This document shows positions 7,909-15,919 of a stretch of DNA of 64,000 nt, one piece after another (within the stretch, counting starts at the first letter, position 1; each line of letters opens with the position of its first letter). Below the pieces are notes generated by a model that saw only the letters and a program-made list of their open reading frames with translations, did no database searches and was not told where the DNA came from. The DNA is taken from the NCBI RefSeq assembly GCF_002920535.1, contig NZ_PQSS01000030.1, forward strand, positions 1 to 64,000, in the 5' to 3' direction. The translations under genes and the position numbers were made by a program. This stretch comes from Streptomyces sp. Ru71. GTDB taxonomy: Bacteria; Actinomycetota; Actinomycetes; Streptomycetales; Streptomycetaceae.

Positions 7909-9102
7909 GTGATACGGATGGAATCAGTCACCAAGCGGTACCCGGACGGCACCGTGGCGGTCGACCGGCTCACGCTGGACATAGCCGACCGGGCGATCAC
8001 CGTCCTGGTGGGCCCCTCCGGCTGCGGCAAGACGACGACCCTGCGCATGATCAACCGCATGGTCGAGCCCAGCGAGGGCCGCATCCTGATGGACGGCACC
8101 GACATCCTGCGCCAGCCCGTGCACACCCTGCGCCGGTCCATGGGATACGTCATCCAGCACGCCGGTCTCTTCCAGCACCGCACGATCCTCGACAACATCG
8201 CCACCGTTCCCCGGCTGCTCGGCTGGAGCAAGGCCAGGTCCCGCGAGCGGGCGCGGGAGTTGATGGAGCGGGTCGGGCTCGACGGGGCGCTCGCCGGGCG
8301 TTACCCGTACCAGCTCTCCGGCGGCCAGCAGCAGCGCGTCGGCGTGGCCCGGGCGCTGGCCGCCGACCCTCCGGTGCTGCTCATGGACGAGCCGTTCTCC
8401 GCCGTCGACCCCGTGGTCCGCAAAGGGCTCCAGGACGAGCTCCTGCGCATCCAGGCCGAGTTGGGCAAGACGATCGTCTTCGTGACCCATGACATCGACG
8501 AGGCCGTCAAGCTCGGCACCATGGTCGCCGTCCTGCGCACCGGCGGCCGGCTCGCCCAGTACGCGCCGCCGGCCGAGCTGCTGTCGCACCCGGCCGACGC
8601 GTTCGTCGAGGACTTCCTCGGCGCCGACCGCGGCATCCGGCGGCTGTCCTTCTTCCCCGCCGCCGGCCTGGACCTGCTCACCGAGCCCGTCGTCACCGTC
8701 GACGCCACCGCCGAGCGGATCGCCGCCGTCGACGCCCCCTACCTGCTGGTCACCGACGCCGACGGCAGACCCCTGGGATGGGGCGAGCCCGGCGAGCTGG
8801 CCGCCGGCCGCATCGACACGGCGCGGCTCCTGCCGTACGGACGGCCGTTCGCCGCCGGCACCGACTCCCTGCGCGCCGCGCTGGACTGCGCGGTGCTGTC
8901 GCCGACCGGCTGGGCCGTCGCCGTGGACGACACCGGGCGGGTGAGCGGTGTCGTCTCCCAGCAGGCCATCGGCGCGGCGATCCGCGCCGCCCACGCCCGG
9001 CACCCGGGCGGGGACCCGGCCACCGCCGAGGCACCGCCTCCGGCCGAGGACCCGGCCACCGGTGCGGCGCAGCCCCCGAACGAGCCGAAGGCCCTGCGAT
9101 GA
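7909..9102 (+). CDS. osmoprotectant ABC importer ATPase (OpuCA/ProV type) with C-terminal CBS-like region
   Basis: A 397-aa ATPase for a quaternary-amine (glycine betaine, choline or carnitine type) importer. The ABC domain has Walker A GPSGCGKTTT at about 35-44, signature LSGGQQQRVGVARAL, Walker B VLLMDEPFSAVDP and the H-loop VTHDIDEA. Residues about 250-370 form a CBS-like regulatory region, which in this family responds to ionic strength. The tail is Pro/Ala-rich and low in complexity. GTG 7909 is chosen with GAAGGG at 7892-7897; ATG 7918 is less well spaced. TAGACT at 7820-7825 is a possible -10. The stop overlaps the next permease start (ATGA). Confidence 0.93.
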   Translation: MIRMESVTKRYPDGTVAVDRLTLDIADRAITVLVGPSGCGKTTTLRMINRMVEPSEGRILMDGTDILRQPVHTLRRSMGYVIQHAGLFQHRTILDNIATVPRLLGWSKARSRERARELMERVGLDGALAGRYPYQLSGGQQQRVGVARALAADPPVLLMDEPFSAVDPVVRKGLQDELLRIQAELGKTIVFVTHDIDEAVKLGTMVAVLRTGGRLAQYAPPAELLSHPADAFVEDFLGADRGIRRLSFFPAAGLDLLTEPVVTVDATAERIAAVDAPYLLVTDADGRPLGWGEPGELAAGRIDTARLLPYGRPFAAGTDSLRAALDCAVLSPTGWAVAVDDTGRVSGVVSQQAIGAAIRAAHARHPGGDPATAEAPPPAEDPATGAAQPPNEPKALR

Positions 9103-9797
9103 ACGGCCTGTTCGACCTCCCCAGCGATCTGCAGAACAGCTACCTCGGCCTGGTCGGCCTGCATCTGCGCGAGGCGCTGATCCCCGTCCTGGCCGGACTG
9201 CTGGTGGCGCTGCCGGTCGCCCAGCTATGTGTGCGGCTGCGCTGGCTGTACCCGCCCCTGCTGTGGGTGACCACCGTGCTGTACGCCATCCCGTCGCTGG
9301 CCCTGTTCGTCGTCCTCATCGACTACACCGGCCAGACCGAGACGACCGTGATGATCCCGCTCGCCGTCTACAGCCTGGTGGTGCTGGTCCCGGCGGTCGT
9401 CGACGGCGTCCGCTCGGTGCCGCAGGAGACGCTCGACGCCGCGACCGCGATGGGCTTCGGCCCCGTACGCCGCTATCTGCAGGTGCAGTTGCCGATCGCC
9501 GTGCCCGCGATCCTCGCCGGGCTGCGGGTGGCGACCGCGTCCTCCATCTCCCTGGTCAGCGTCGGCATGCTGATCGGCAACCAGGGCGGGCTCGGCAACC
9601 TGCTGCACGACGGCATGACCTATCAGCAGCCCCGGCTGGTGTGGCTGTCGGTGGTGGGCACCGCCGTCCTCGCCGTCGTCGCGGACGCCGTCCTCGTCGC
9701 CGTACGCCTGCTGCTGACGCCCTGGATGCCGCGCGGCGCCCGTACCGCCCCGCCCGCCGAACCCGCGCTGCCCGTGCGGGAGGAGACCGCCCGGTGA
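9099..9797 (+). CDS. osmoprotectant ABC importer permease 1 (OpuCB/ProW type)
   Basis: A 232-aa inner-membrane permease with about five or six hydrophobic segments and the binding-protein-dependent permease motif EETLDAATAMGFGPVRRYLQ-like (EAA loop) around residues 110-130. It starts within the stop of the ATPase gene (ATGA) and itself ends overlapping the next permease (GTGA at 9794-9797), so the three are translationally coupled. It should pair with the second permease as a heterodimer. A long charged or Pro-rich tail follows the last membrane segment. Confidence 0.92.
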   Translation: MNGLFDLPSDLQNSYLGLVGLHLREALIPVLAGLLVALPVAQLCVRLRWLYPPLLWVTTVLYAIPSLALFVVLIDYTGQTETTVMIPLAVYSLVVLVPAVVDGVRSVPQETLDAATAMGFGPVRRYLQVQLPIAVPAILAGLRVATASSISLVSVGMLIGNQGGLGNLLHDGMTYQQPRLVWLSVVGTAVLAVVADAVLVAVRLLLTPWMPRGARTAPPAEPALPVREETAR

Positions 9798-10462
9798 ACG
9801 TCCTCCACTTCGTCAACGCCTTCTTCAGCGACAGCGCCCACTGGCACGGCTACGACGGCATCCCCACCCGGCTGCGCGAGCACGTGCAGTACACCCTGCT
9901 CGCGCTGGTCATCGCCGCCGCCGTCGGACTGCCGGCCGGACTGCTCACCGGGCACACCGGGCGCGGCGGCAACGCGCTCGCGCTGATCGCCACCGCCGCC
10001 CGCGCCCTGCCCAGCTTCGGCCTGCTGGTGCTGATGTTCATCCTGCTCGGCTTCGGCCTGGTCCCCGTGATGATCCCGCTGGTGGTCCTCGCGATCCCGC
10101 CGATCCTGGTGACCACCTACGAGGCGGTGCGCTCCGTGGACCCCTCCCCGGTGGACGCGGCCCGGGGCATGGGCATGCCCGAGAGCCGCATCCTGCTCCA
10201 GGTGGAACTGCCCGTGGCGCTCCCGCTGGTCCTCAGCGGTCTGCGCTCGGCCGCCATCCAGATCGTCTCGACGGCCACCATCGCGGCGTACGTCAGCCTC
10301 GGCGGCCTCGGCCGGTACGTCATCGACGGCCTCTACCAGCACGACTACGAGAAGGTCGTCGGGGGCGCCACCCTGGTGGCCGGCCTAGCACTGCTCACCC
10401 TCGCGGTGTTCTGGGCGCTGGCCCGCTGCGCGGTGTCGCCGGGCGTGCGCAGGCGCGGATGA
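9794..10462 (+). CDS. osmoprotectant ABC importer permease 2 (OpuCD type)
   Basis: A 222-aa permease paralogous to the preceding one, with five to six membrane segments and the EAA-type loop VDAARGMGMPESRILLQVELP. The GTG start at 9794 overlaps the upstream TGA by the GTGA arrangement, so it is coupled. Its N-terminus (VNVLHFVNAFFSDSAHW) is periplasmic-side amphipathic before the first membrane helix, as usual in OpuC systems. It is followed by a 92-base gap and then a separately promoted binding-protein gene. Confidence 0.92.
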   Translation: MNVLHFVNAFFSDSAHWHGYDGIPTRLREHVQYTLLALVIAAAVGLPAGLLTGHTGRGGNALALIATAARALPSFGLLVLMFILLGFGLVPVMIPLVVLAIPPILVTTYEAVRSVDPSPVDAARGMGMPESRILLQVELPVALPLVLSGLRSAAIQIVSTATIAAYVSLGGLGRYVIDGLYQHDYEKVVGGATLVAGLALLTLAVFWALARCAVSPGVRRRG

Positions 10463-10519
10463 GACGAGGACCGGCGCCAACCAGCCTCATAACGGCGCAT
10501 GTTGATCACATGAATGCCC

Positions 10520-10548
10520 TTGACGGGTGGGAAGTGGCTGGATTGGAT
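10520..10548 (+). promoter_or_regulatory. promoter for the binding-protein gene, probably leaderless
   Basis: TTGACG at 10520-10525, a 17-base spacer, and TTGGAT at 10543-10548. The GTG start at 10555 follows the -10 by six bases, so transcription should begin at or next to the start codon. No Shine-Dalgarno is visible, which agrees with a leaderless mRNA and with separate expression of the binding protein. Confidence 0.6.
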
Positions 10549-10554
10549 CAGTAG

Positions 10555-11511
10555 GTGACTACTACCGCCCATCGCAGCAGGCCCAGCAGGATTCCTCCCC
10601 GCGCCGCCGCCGTCGCGCTCGCCGCGACCACGGTCCTGCTGGCGGGGTGTTCCTCCGACGGCAAGGGGGACAACCCGCTGGCGGAGAACGAGTCCGACGG
10701 CAAGACGGTGGTCGTCGGCTCCAACAACTTCCCCGAGTCCACGCTGCTCGCCGACATCTACGGCGAGGCCCTGCGCGCCAAGGGCGTCAAGGTCACCTAC
10801 AAGCCCAACATCGGGACCCGGGAGACCACTTACGGCCTGATCAAGAACGGCTCGCTCACCGTCCTGCCCGAGTACAACGGCGCCCTGCTCGCCCACCTCG
10901 ACCCCAAGGCCACGCCCAAGTCGGCCGAGGAGACCACCCGGGCCATCGAGGCCAAGCTCGCACCGGAGCTGACGCTGCTTCAGCCCTCGCCCGCCGAGGA
11001 CAAGGACTCGGTGACGGTCAACGCCGAGACGGCGAAGAAGTACCGCCTGACCCCGTCCTCCAGCATCGCCGACCTCAAGGGCGTCGCCGGGGAACTGGTC
11101 ATCGGCGGCTCGCCGGAGTTCCAGAAGCGGCACCAGGGTCTGCTCGGCCTGAAGTCGGTGTACGGCCTGGAGTTCAAGTCGTTCAAGGCGCTGGACGCGG
11201 GCGGGCCGCTCACGCTGGCGGCGCTGAAGCAGAACGAGGTCCAGGTCGCGGACGTCTTCTCCACCGATCCCACCGTGCAGAAGGAGAAGTTCGTCGTCCT
11301 GCGCGATCCGCAGAACCTCTTCGGCTTCGAGAACGTCCAGCCCCTCGTCTACAAGAAGGGCCTGCCCCAGCAGGGCGTCGACGCGCTGAACGCCGTCTCC
11401 GCCAAGCTGGACACGAAGACGCTGCTGGCCCTGGACGCCCAGGTCCAACTGGACAAGAAGGACCCGCTGGACGTGGCGCGGGCGTGGCTGAAGTCGGTCG
11501 GACTGACCTGA
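10555..11511 (+). CDS. osmoprotectant ABC importer substrate-binding lipoprotein (OpuCC/ProX type)
   Basis: A 318-aa secreted lipoprotein that captures the substrate for the upstream transporter. The signal peptide ends with the lipobox LLAGC (cysteine at about residue 32). The mature part is the type II binding fold of this family, starting VVVGSNNFPESTLLADIYGEAL, with LPEYNGALL and DVFSTDPTVQKEKFVVLRD. It has its own promoter, so it may be made in excess of the membrane complex, as is common. Substrate is inferred as glycine betaine, choline or a related compound from the family; the aromatic cage residues were not mapped. Confidence 0.93.
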   Translation: MTTTAHRSRPSRIPPRAAAVALAATTVLLAGCSSDGKGDNPLAENESDGKTVVVGSNNFPESTLLADIYGEALRAKGVKVTYKPNIGTRETTYGLIKNGSLTVLPEYNGALLAHLDPKATPKSAEETTRAIEAKLAPELTLLQPSPAEDKDSVTVNAETAKKYRLTPSSSIADLKGVAGELVIGGSPEFQKRHQGLLGLKSVYGLEFKSFKALDAGGPLTLAALKQNEVQVADVFSTDPTVQKEKFVVLRDPQNLFGFENVQPLVYKKGLPQQGVDALNAVSAKLDTKTLLALDAQVQLDKKDPLDVARAWLKSVGLT

Positions 11512-11535
11512 GTAACCAGCGGCTTTGAAGCCGGA

Positions 11536-11565
11536 GGCCGGGGAACCCGTGACGGGGCCCCGGCC
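11536..11565 (+). terminator. GC-rich hairpin after the osmoprotectant importer
   Basis: Outer arms GGCCGGGG (11536-11543) and CCCCGGCC (11558-11565) enclose an inner CCCGT/ACGGG pair. It starts 25 bases after the binding-protein stop and precedes the cprB operator, fitting a terminator without a T-run, as is usual in Streptomyces. Confidence 0.6.
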
Positions 11566-11591
11566 GACGGTGGGCTATCCTCGGGGAGTTG

Positions 11592-11641
11592 AAAACAAAC
11601 GGCACGGTCCGTTCTTTTGGAACGAGCTGATCCGTTCTTTT
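11592..11641 (+). promoter_or_regulatory. ARE-like operator in front of cprB, with repeated half-site
   Basis: An imperfect dyad: AAAACAAACGG (11592-11602), six-base spacer, CCGTTCTTTT (11609-11618). The inner AACGG/CCGTT arms match perfectly and eight of ten arm positions match overall. The word TCCGTTCTTTT occurs at 11608-11618 and again at 11631-11641, 23 bases apart. Gamma-butyrolactone receptor homologues bind about 22-bp AT-flanked dyads of this kind and often autoregulate, so this is a likely CprB site. The second half-site is 25 bases before the ATG. Confidence 0.55.
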
Positions 11642-11665
11642 CCGTCCCCCAGGAGTGACCCGTCG

Positions 11666-12319
11666 ATGCCGAGGCAGTTACGCGCCGAACAGACCCGCGC
11701 GACGATCCTCACCGCTGCCGCCGACCTGTTCGACCGGCAGGGCTACGAATCGACCAGTCTCAGCGACATCGTGGAGCACGCGAAGGTCACCAAGGGCGCC
11801 CTGTACTTCCACTTCGCCGCCAAGGAGGACCTGGCCCACGCCATCCTGGAGCTGCAGTCCGAGGCCTCCCGCAAGGTCGCCGGGGAGGTGGACGGCCACG
11901 GGTACCCGTCCCTGGAAGCGCTGGTGCGCATCACCTTCGGCTTCGCCCGGCTGACGGTGGAGGGCCCGATCACCCGGGCCGGCCTCCGGCTCGCCACCGG
12001 CCCCGTCCCGGTCCGGCCGCCGCTGCGCCATCCCTTCACCGAGTGGCGGGAACTGGTCTCCCGCCGGCTGCTGGGCGCGGTCCGCGAGTCGGACCTGCAC
12101 CCGGACGTCGACATCGACGCGGTCACCCACTCCCTGGTGTCCTTCTTCGTCGGCACCCGGGTCGTCGGCCGCTCCCTGGAACCCGTCGCCCGGCTGCCCC
12201 GCCGGATGGCCGAGATGTGGCACCTGCTCATCCGCGGCCTGGTGCCCGTGCCGCGCCGCCCCCGCTATCTGACGCTGGTGGCCCGGCTGGAGCTGGAGGC
12301 GGCCGCCGCCGCGCTGTGA
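11666..12319 (+). CDS. cprB: CprB-type TetR regulator (gamma-butyrolactone receptor homologue)
   Basis: A 217-aa TetR-family repressor of the ArpA/ScbR/CprB group. The N-terminal helix-turn-helix region has RAEQTRATILTAAADLFDRQ and the diagnostic VTKGALYFHFAAKEDLAHAI. The C-terminal ligand domain contains RAGLRLATGPVPVRPPLRHP and matches what I remember of S. coelicolor CprB (SCO6071). CprB influences antibiotic production and sporulation there and its natural ligand is uncertain. The ATG has AGGAG at 11651-11655. Codon 5 is the rare TTA (11678-11680), so translation should need the bldA tRNA. An ARE-like dyad lies upstream, suggesting autoregulation. The next gene is a DUF89 protein and then the geosmin region, as in S. 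coelicolor. Confidence 0.9.
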   Translation: MPRQLRAEQTRATILTAAADLFDRQGYESTSLSDIVEHAKVTKGALYFHFAAKEDLAHAILELQSEASRKVAGEVDGHGYPSLEALVRITFGFARLTVEGPITRAGLRLATGPVPVRPPLRHPFTEWRELVSRRLLGAVRESDLHPDVDIDAVTHSLVSFFVGTRVVGRSLEPVARLPRRMAEMWHLLIRGLVPVPRRPRYLTLVARLELEAAAAAL

Positions 12320-12320
12320 C

Positions 12321-12420
12321 GGCGCGGCGGGCGGCGGGTGGGCGGTGCCCGGGGGCACGCCGGCGGCGCGGCGGGCGGCGGGTGCGCGGTGCCCGGGGGC
12401 ACGTCGGCGGCGCGGTGAGC
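12321..12420. repeat. 44-bp tandem repeat between cprB and the DUF89 gene
   Basis: Two consecutive 44-base units (12321-12364 and 12365-12408) differ at about two positions, and a third diverges after about ten bases. Each unit contains GTGCCCGGGGGCAC, a perfect 6-bp hairpin with a two-base loop. The block begins two bases after the cprB stop, so it may also serve as the terminator region. Confidence 0.8.
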
Positions 12421-12475
12421 GGTGGCTCGGCAGCGCTCGGGGCTCCCAGGGGCGGTCGGCGGTACGGTGAGCGGC

Positions 12476-13657
12476 ATGCCCGACACCCCCCACGCGCCCG
12501 TGCTGCGTGCCGATCGTCCCGGCTCCTTCCCGCACAGCGTGCTCGCCGAACGGCACCCCGCGATCATCCGGCAGGTGCGCGACTCCTTCCCGTACGACCC
12601 GGGCGTGCGCGCCGCCCTGGAAGCGCTGCTCGACCGGTGCCTCGACGGCGTGATCGAGCCGCTCCCCGCGCACGCCCCGGACCGCGACCGCTGGCTGGCC
12701 TGGGGGCTCGGGACGTACACCGGCCGGTCCTGGTTCGACGTGCCGTGGCTGTGGGCGGAGAGCTACTTCTACCGCCTGCTGCTGCAGACCGTCGGCTACT
12801 TCGACGACGGCCCCTGGCGCGGCATCGACCCCTTCCGCCCCGCCAAACGCGCCGAACTCGACGCCCCCGAGACCGACGAGGAACTGGCCGCCCTCGACGC
12901 GCTGACCGGCCGTGCCCCCGACGAGCAGGCCACCGCCCTGCTGCACGGCTCCCTGTGGGGCAACCGCGCCGACCTCAGCTTCCGCCTCCAGACGGGCGCC
13001 GGTGCCACCTCGGACGCCGCCCCGGCCCTGCTCGCCGACGACAGCGCGGCCCTGTGGAAGCTGCTCCCGCCCGGCCGGGCGGACGGCACCCTGTGCCTGG
13101 TCGCCGACAACGCGGGCCGCGAACTCGTCCCCGACCTGCTGCTCGTCTCCCATCTGCTCGCCCACGGCCATGTCGGGCGGGTCGTCCTGCACGTCAAACC
13201 GCACCCGTACTACGTCTCCGACGCCACCACCGCCGATGTGCTCGACGCCCTGCGCCGGCTCACTGCCGCGCCGGGCACGGCCGCGGCGCACGGGCGGCGG
13301 CTGTGGGACGCCATGACCGGCGGCAGCCTCGTCGTGCGGGCCCATCCCTTCTCCGCCGGCCCGCTGCCGTACGAGGAGATGCCCGACGACCTGCGCGCCG
13401 AGTTCGCCGCCGCCACCCTGACCGTGTTCAAGGGCGACCTCAACTACCGCCGCCTGGTCGGCGACCGGCTGTGGCCCGCCACGACGCCGTTCGCCGACGT
13501 CACCGCCCACTTCCCGGGTCCCCTCGCCGCGCTGCGCACGCTGAAGTCCGACGTGATCACCGGCCTCGACGCCGCCACGGAGAAGGCGCTGGACGCCGCC
13601 GAGGGCCGTAGCTGGCGGACCAGCGGGACGCATGCGCTGATCCAGGTGCGCGGCTGA
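12476..13657 (+). CDS. DUF89/ARMT1-type metal-dependent phosphatase
   Basis: A 393-aa protein of the DUF89 (damage-control phosphatase, ARMT1-like) family. Supporting motifs are the Asp/Asn-rich LCLVADNAGRELVPDLLL segment, VVLHVKPHPYYVSDAT, and the late VFKGDLNYRRLVGD which carries metal ligands. Family members hydrolyse damaged sugar phosphates or related metabolites with Mn or Co. ATG 12476 is preferred because TACGGT at 12463-12468 stands seven bases upstream, the leaderless arrangement; GTG 12467 is an alternative. The gene follows cprB as its S. coelicolor counterpart does, but no functional link is established. It converges on the P450 gene with only three bases between stops. Confidence 0.88.
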   Translation: MPDTPHAPVLRADRPGSFPHSVLAERHPAIIRQVRDSFPYDPGVRAALEALLDRCLDGVIEPLPAHAPDRDRWLAWGLGTYTGRSWFDVPWLWAESYFYRLLLQTVGYFDDGPWRGIDPFRPAKRAELDAPETDEELAALDALTGRAPDEQATALLHGSLWGNRADLSFRLQTGAGATSDAAPALLADDSAALWKLLPPGRADGTLCLVADNAGRELVPDLLLVSHLLAHGHVGRVVLHVKPHPYYVSDATTADVLDALRRLTAAPGTAAAHGRRLWDAMTGGSLVVRAHPFSAGPLPYEEMPDDLRAEFAAATLTVFKGDLNYRRLVGDRLWPATTPFADVTAHFPGPLAALRTLKSDVITGLDAATEKALDAAEGRSWRTSGTHALIQVRG

Positions 13658-13660
13658 GCC

Positions 13661-14923
13661 TCAACCGGTGTGGACGGGGAGCGACTTGAACCCGTTGATG
13701 AAGTTCGACACCAGCCGCCCCGGCGGCCCGGCCGGGCGCGGCGCGGGCAGCGTCCGCAGCACCTCGGCGTACAGAGACCGCAGTTGCAGCCGCGCGAAGT
13801 GGGCGCCCAGGCAGACGTGCGGGCCGTCCCCGAACGCCACGTGCGGGTTGGGGGAGCGGGCCAGGTCCAGCCGGTCGGGATCGGCGAAGACCCGTTCGTC
13901 GCGGTGGGCGGCGGCATGGAAGACGACCACCTTGTCGCCCGCCCGGATGCGCCGCCCGGCCAGCCGAGTGTCCCGGACAGCGGTACGGCGGAAGGTGAGC
14001 ACCGGCGGATGCCAGCGCAGCAACTCCTCCACCGCCGTGGCCAGATCCGCCTTCCCGGCGCGCAACGCCTCGTACTGCTCGGGGTGTTCGGCGAGCGCCA
14101 GCAGACCACCGGGAGCCGCGCTGCGCACGGTGTCGTTCCCGGCGACCGTGAGCAGGAAGAAGAACATCTCCAGCTCGGGCCCGGTCAGTTCCGCGTCATG
14201 GGCCAGTGTCGTCATGATGTCGTCGGCCGGATGCCGGCGCTTGTGCTCGGCCAGCTGCCCCGCATAGGCGAACATGTCGCCCAGCAGGGCGGGCGAGCGC
14301 GGGTTCACCGGCCGGCCCGCCGCGTCCCGCACCGTGGGCCCTGCCTCGTCGGGGGCCTGGTAGCCGATGACCCGCTGCGTCCAGTGCAGCAGCAGCCCGC
14401 GGTCGCTCTCCGGCACACCGAGCAGATCGGCGAGGTTGAGCAGGGCGTAGTCGTCGGTGACCGCGCTCACCAGGTCGACGGTGCCGTCCCCGGCCCGCGC
14501 CCCGGCGAGCGCCCGGCGGAGCAGCGTGCGGGCCCTCGCCTCGACGACGGCCGTGAACCGCCGCACACGGCCCGGGGTGAACGCCCGGCTGACCAGGCGG
14601 CGCAGCCGGCCGTGCGCCGGCGGGTCCTGGTTGAGCATCATCCGCCGGATGAACGGCAGGTCCGCCGGATCGGGGTCACGGATCTGGGTGGCGCCCAGGT
14701 GGGAGGAGTACGTCGCCGCGTCCTTGAGCACCCGCACCACGTCCGCGTGCCGGGTCACCGCCCAGAAGCCGGGGCCGGCGGGCCAGCCGAGCACCTCCGG
14801 CTCGGCCTGCCAGGCCACCGGGTGGTGGTCGCGCAGGACACGGTAGGCGGCGTAGGGGACGCCGTCGGCGTACTGCCGGGGGTCGAAGACGTCGGGTACG
14901 GGCGGGGCCGTGGGCACGGTCAT
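13661..14923 (-). CDS. cytochrome P450 monooxygenase
   Basis: A 420-aa soluble bacterial P450. The I-helix motif is AGNDT (in FFFLLTVAGNDTVRSA), the K-helix ExxR is EELLRW, and the heme-binding loop is FGDGPHVCLGAHF with the proximal cysteine. The region RMMLNQDPPAHGRLRRLVS and the C-terminal NFINGFKSLPV resemble actinobacterial P450s of the CYP124/125/142 type that hydroxylate sterol or terminal methyl groups, so a lipophilic substrate is plausible. Its ATG overlaps the stop of the upstream alpha/beta hydrolase (ATGA at 14920-14923), so they are coupled. No ferredoxin gene lies nearby. The pair is transcribed divergently from geosmin synthase. Confidence 0.93.
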   Translation of the reverse strand: MTVPTAPPVPDVFDPRQYADGVPYAAYRVLRDHHPVAWQAEPEVLGWPAGPGFWAVTRHADVVRVLKDAATYSSHLGATQIRDPDPADLPFIRRMMLNQDPPAHGRLRRLVSRAFTPGRVRRFTAVVEARARTLLRRALAGARAGDGTVDLVSAVTDDYALLNLADLLGVPESDRGLLLHWTQRVIGYQAPDEAGPTVRDAAGRPVNPRSPALLGDMFAYAGQLAEHKRRHPADDIMTTLAHDAELTGPELEMFFFLLTVAGNDTVRSAAPGGLLALAEHPEQYEALRAGKADLATAVEELLRWHPPVLTFRRTAVRDTRLAGRRIRAGDKVVVFHAAAHRDERVFADPDRLDLARSPNPHVAFGDGPHVCLGAHFARLQLRSLYAEVLRTLPAPRPAGPPGRLVSNFINGFKSLPVHTG

Positions 14924-15741
14924 GCGTCCTCGCCGTCCGGGCCGCCCGCGAGTGCCGCGTGCGCCGGTTCGCTGTCGTCGGCGCGCAGGAAGTCCTCGAC
15001 CAGCCGGATCAGTTCCAGCGGTGTCTCGTCCATGGCGTAGTGCCCGGCGCCCCGCAGCTCGTGCACCTCGGCGTGCGGATACCAGGCGCCCCAGGTCCGC
15101 CACAGCAGGTCCGCCGACAGCGCCGGGTCCAGCGCACCGGCCACCGCGAGCGCCGGGTGGTCCGCGCCCTGCACGTCGGCCTGGAAGTCCTCCCCGGCCC
15201 AGGAGTCCAGCCAGGCCCGGAACGCCTTGTCGTCGCTGACCCGCAGCGAGCGCGCCACTATCCGGTCCAGCCAGGCTGCCGGGCGGCGGCCGCCGGTGGT
15301 GACGTCGATGATGGCACGCCGGTTCTCCGGCCGGTGCGCCGCGTCGGCGAACAGCTCCCACTGCTCCGGCGGCAGCGCGAGCCCGCACGCGGGCACCGGG
15401 GACACCCCGGCCAGCCGGCGCAGCCGGTGCGGGGCGACGGCGAGCAGCCGCTGCCCGACCGCTCCGCCCATCGAGTGGCCCACCACCGAGAAACGGTCCC
15501 AGCCGAGCCGGTCGGCCAGCGCCACCAGGTCCCGGGCGCCCTGCCCGGTGGTGAACGGCCCGTCGGCGTCCCGCGCACCGCCGTAGCCGCGCAGATCGAC
15601 CAGCGCGTACGTGAAGGACGTGAGGTCGAGGTCGTCGCGTACGGCCGCGAAGGCGGAGCGGTCGGCGAACCAGCCGTGCACGGCGAACACCTTGTGGGCG
15701 CCGTCGCCGAGCAGCTCGTGCGGGAGGGTGAAGGTCGTCAT
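14920..15741 (-). CDS. alpha/beta hydrolase
   Basis: A 273-aa alpha/beta-hydrolase-fold protein. Visible motifs are the oxyanion region VHGWFADRSAF, the nucleophile elbow GHSMGGA, and the late histidine in GAGHYAMDETP. It has no signal peptide and is presumably a cytoplasmic esterase or lactonase-like enzyme. ATG 15741 gives a clean family N-terminus (MTTFTLPHELLG). It is the first gene of a two-gene operon with the P450, with which it overlaps by four bases. The 178-base divergent region shared with geosmin synthase could co-regulate both sides, which is inference. Confidence 0.9.
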   Translation of the reverse strand: MTTFTLPHELLGDGAHKVFAVHGWFADRSAFAAVRDDLDLTSFTYALVDLRGYGGARDADGPFTTGQGARDLVALADRLGWDRFSVVGHSMGGAVGQRLLAVAPHRLRRLAGVSPVPACGLALPPEQWELFADAAHRPENRRAIIDVTTGGRRPAAWLDRIVARSLRVSDDKAFRAWLDSWAGEDFQADVQGADHPALAVAGALDPALSADLLWRTWGAWYPHAEVHELRGAGHYAMDETPLELIRLVEDFLRADDSEPAHAALAGGPDGEDA

Positions 15742-15906
15742 GCGACCACGGTGGACCGAGCCGGCGCGGGCGTCCAGAGGCCGGGCACCGGAGCCTTCTG
15801 GGACGACCACGCCAGTGCCCAGGGGCAGTTCGAGCCTGTTCGGGCCCGCGTTCACGCGATGGTGTGATCATGTCCGCCCGTCCGGATGCGTCCCGGGGGC
15901 CCTGGG

Positions 15907-15912
15907 TAGGGC
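15907..15912 (+). promoter_or_regulatory. -10-like element of geosmin synthase, leaderless arrangement
   Basis: TAGGGC at 15907-15912 is followed by seven bases and the ATG at 15920. No Shine-Dalgarno is present. This matches the actinobacterial leaderless pattern seen at several other starts in the window; the -35 region is not convincing. Confidence 0.4.
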
Positions 15913-15919
15913 CCCGGCC

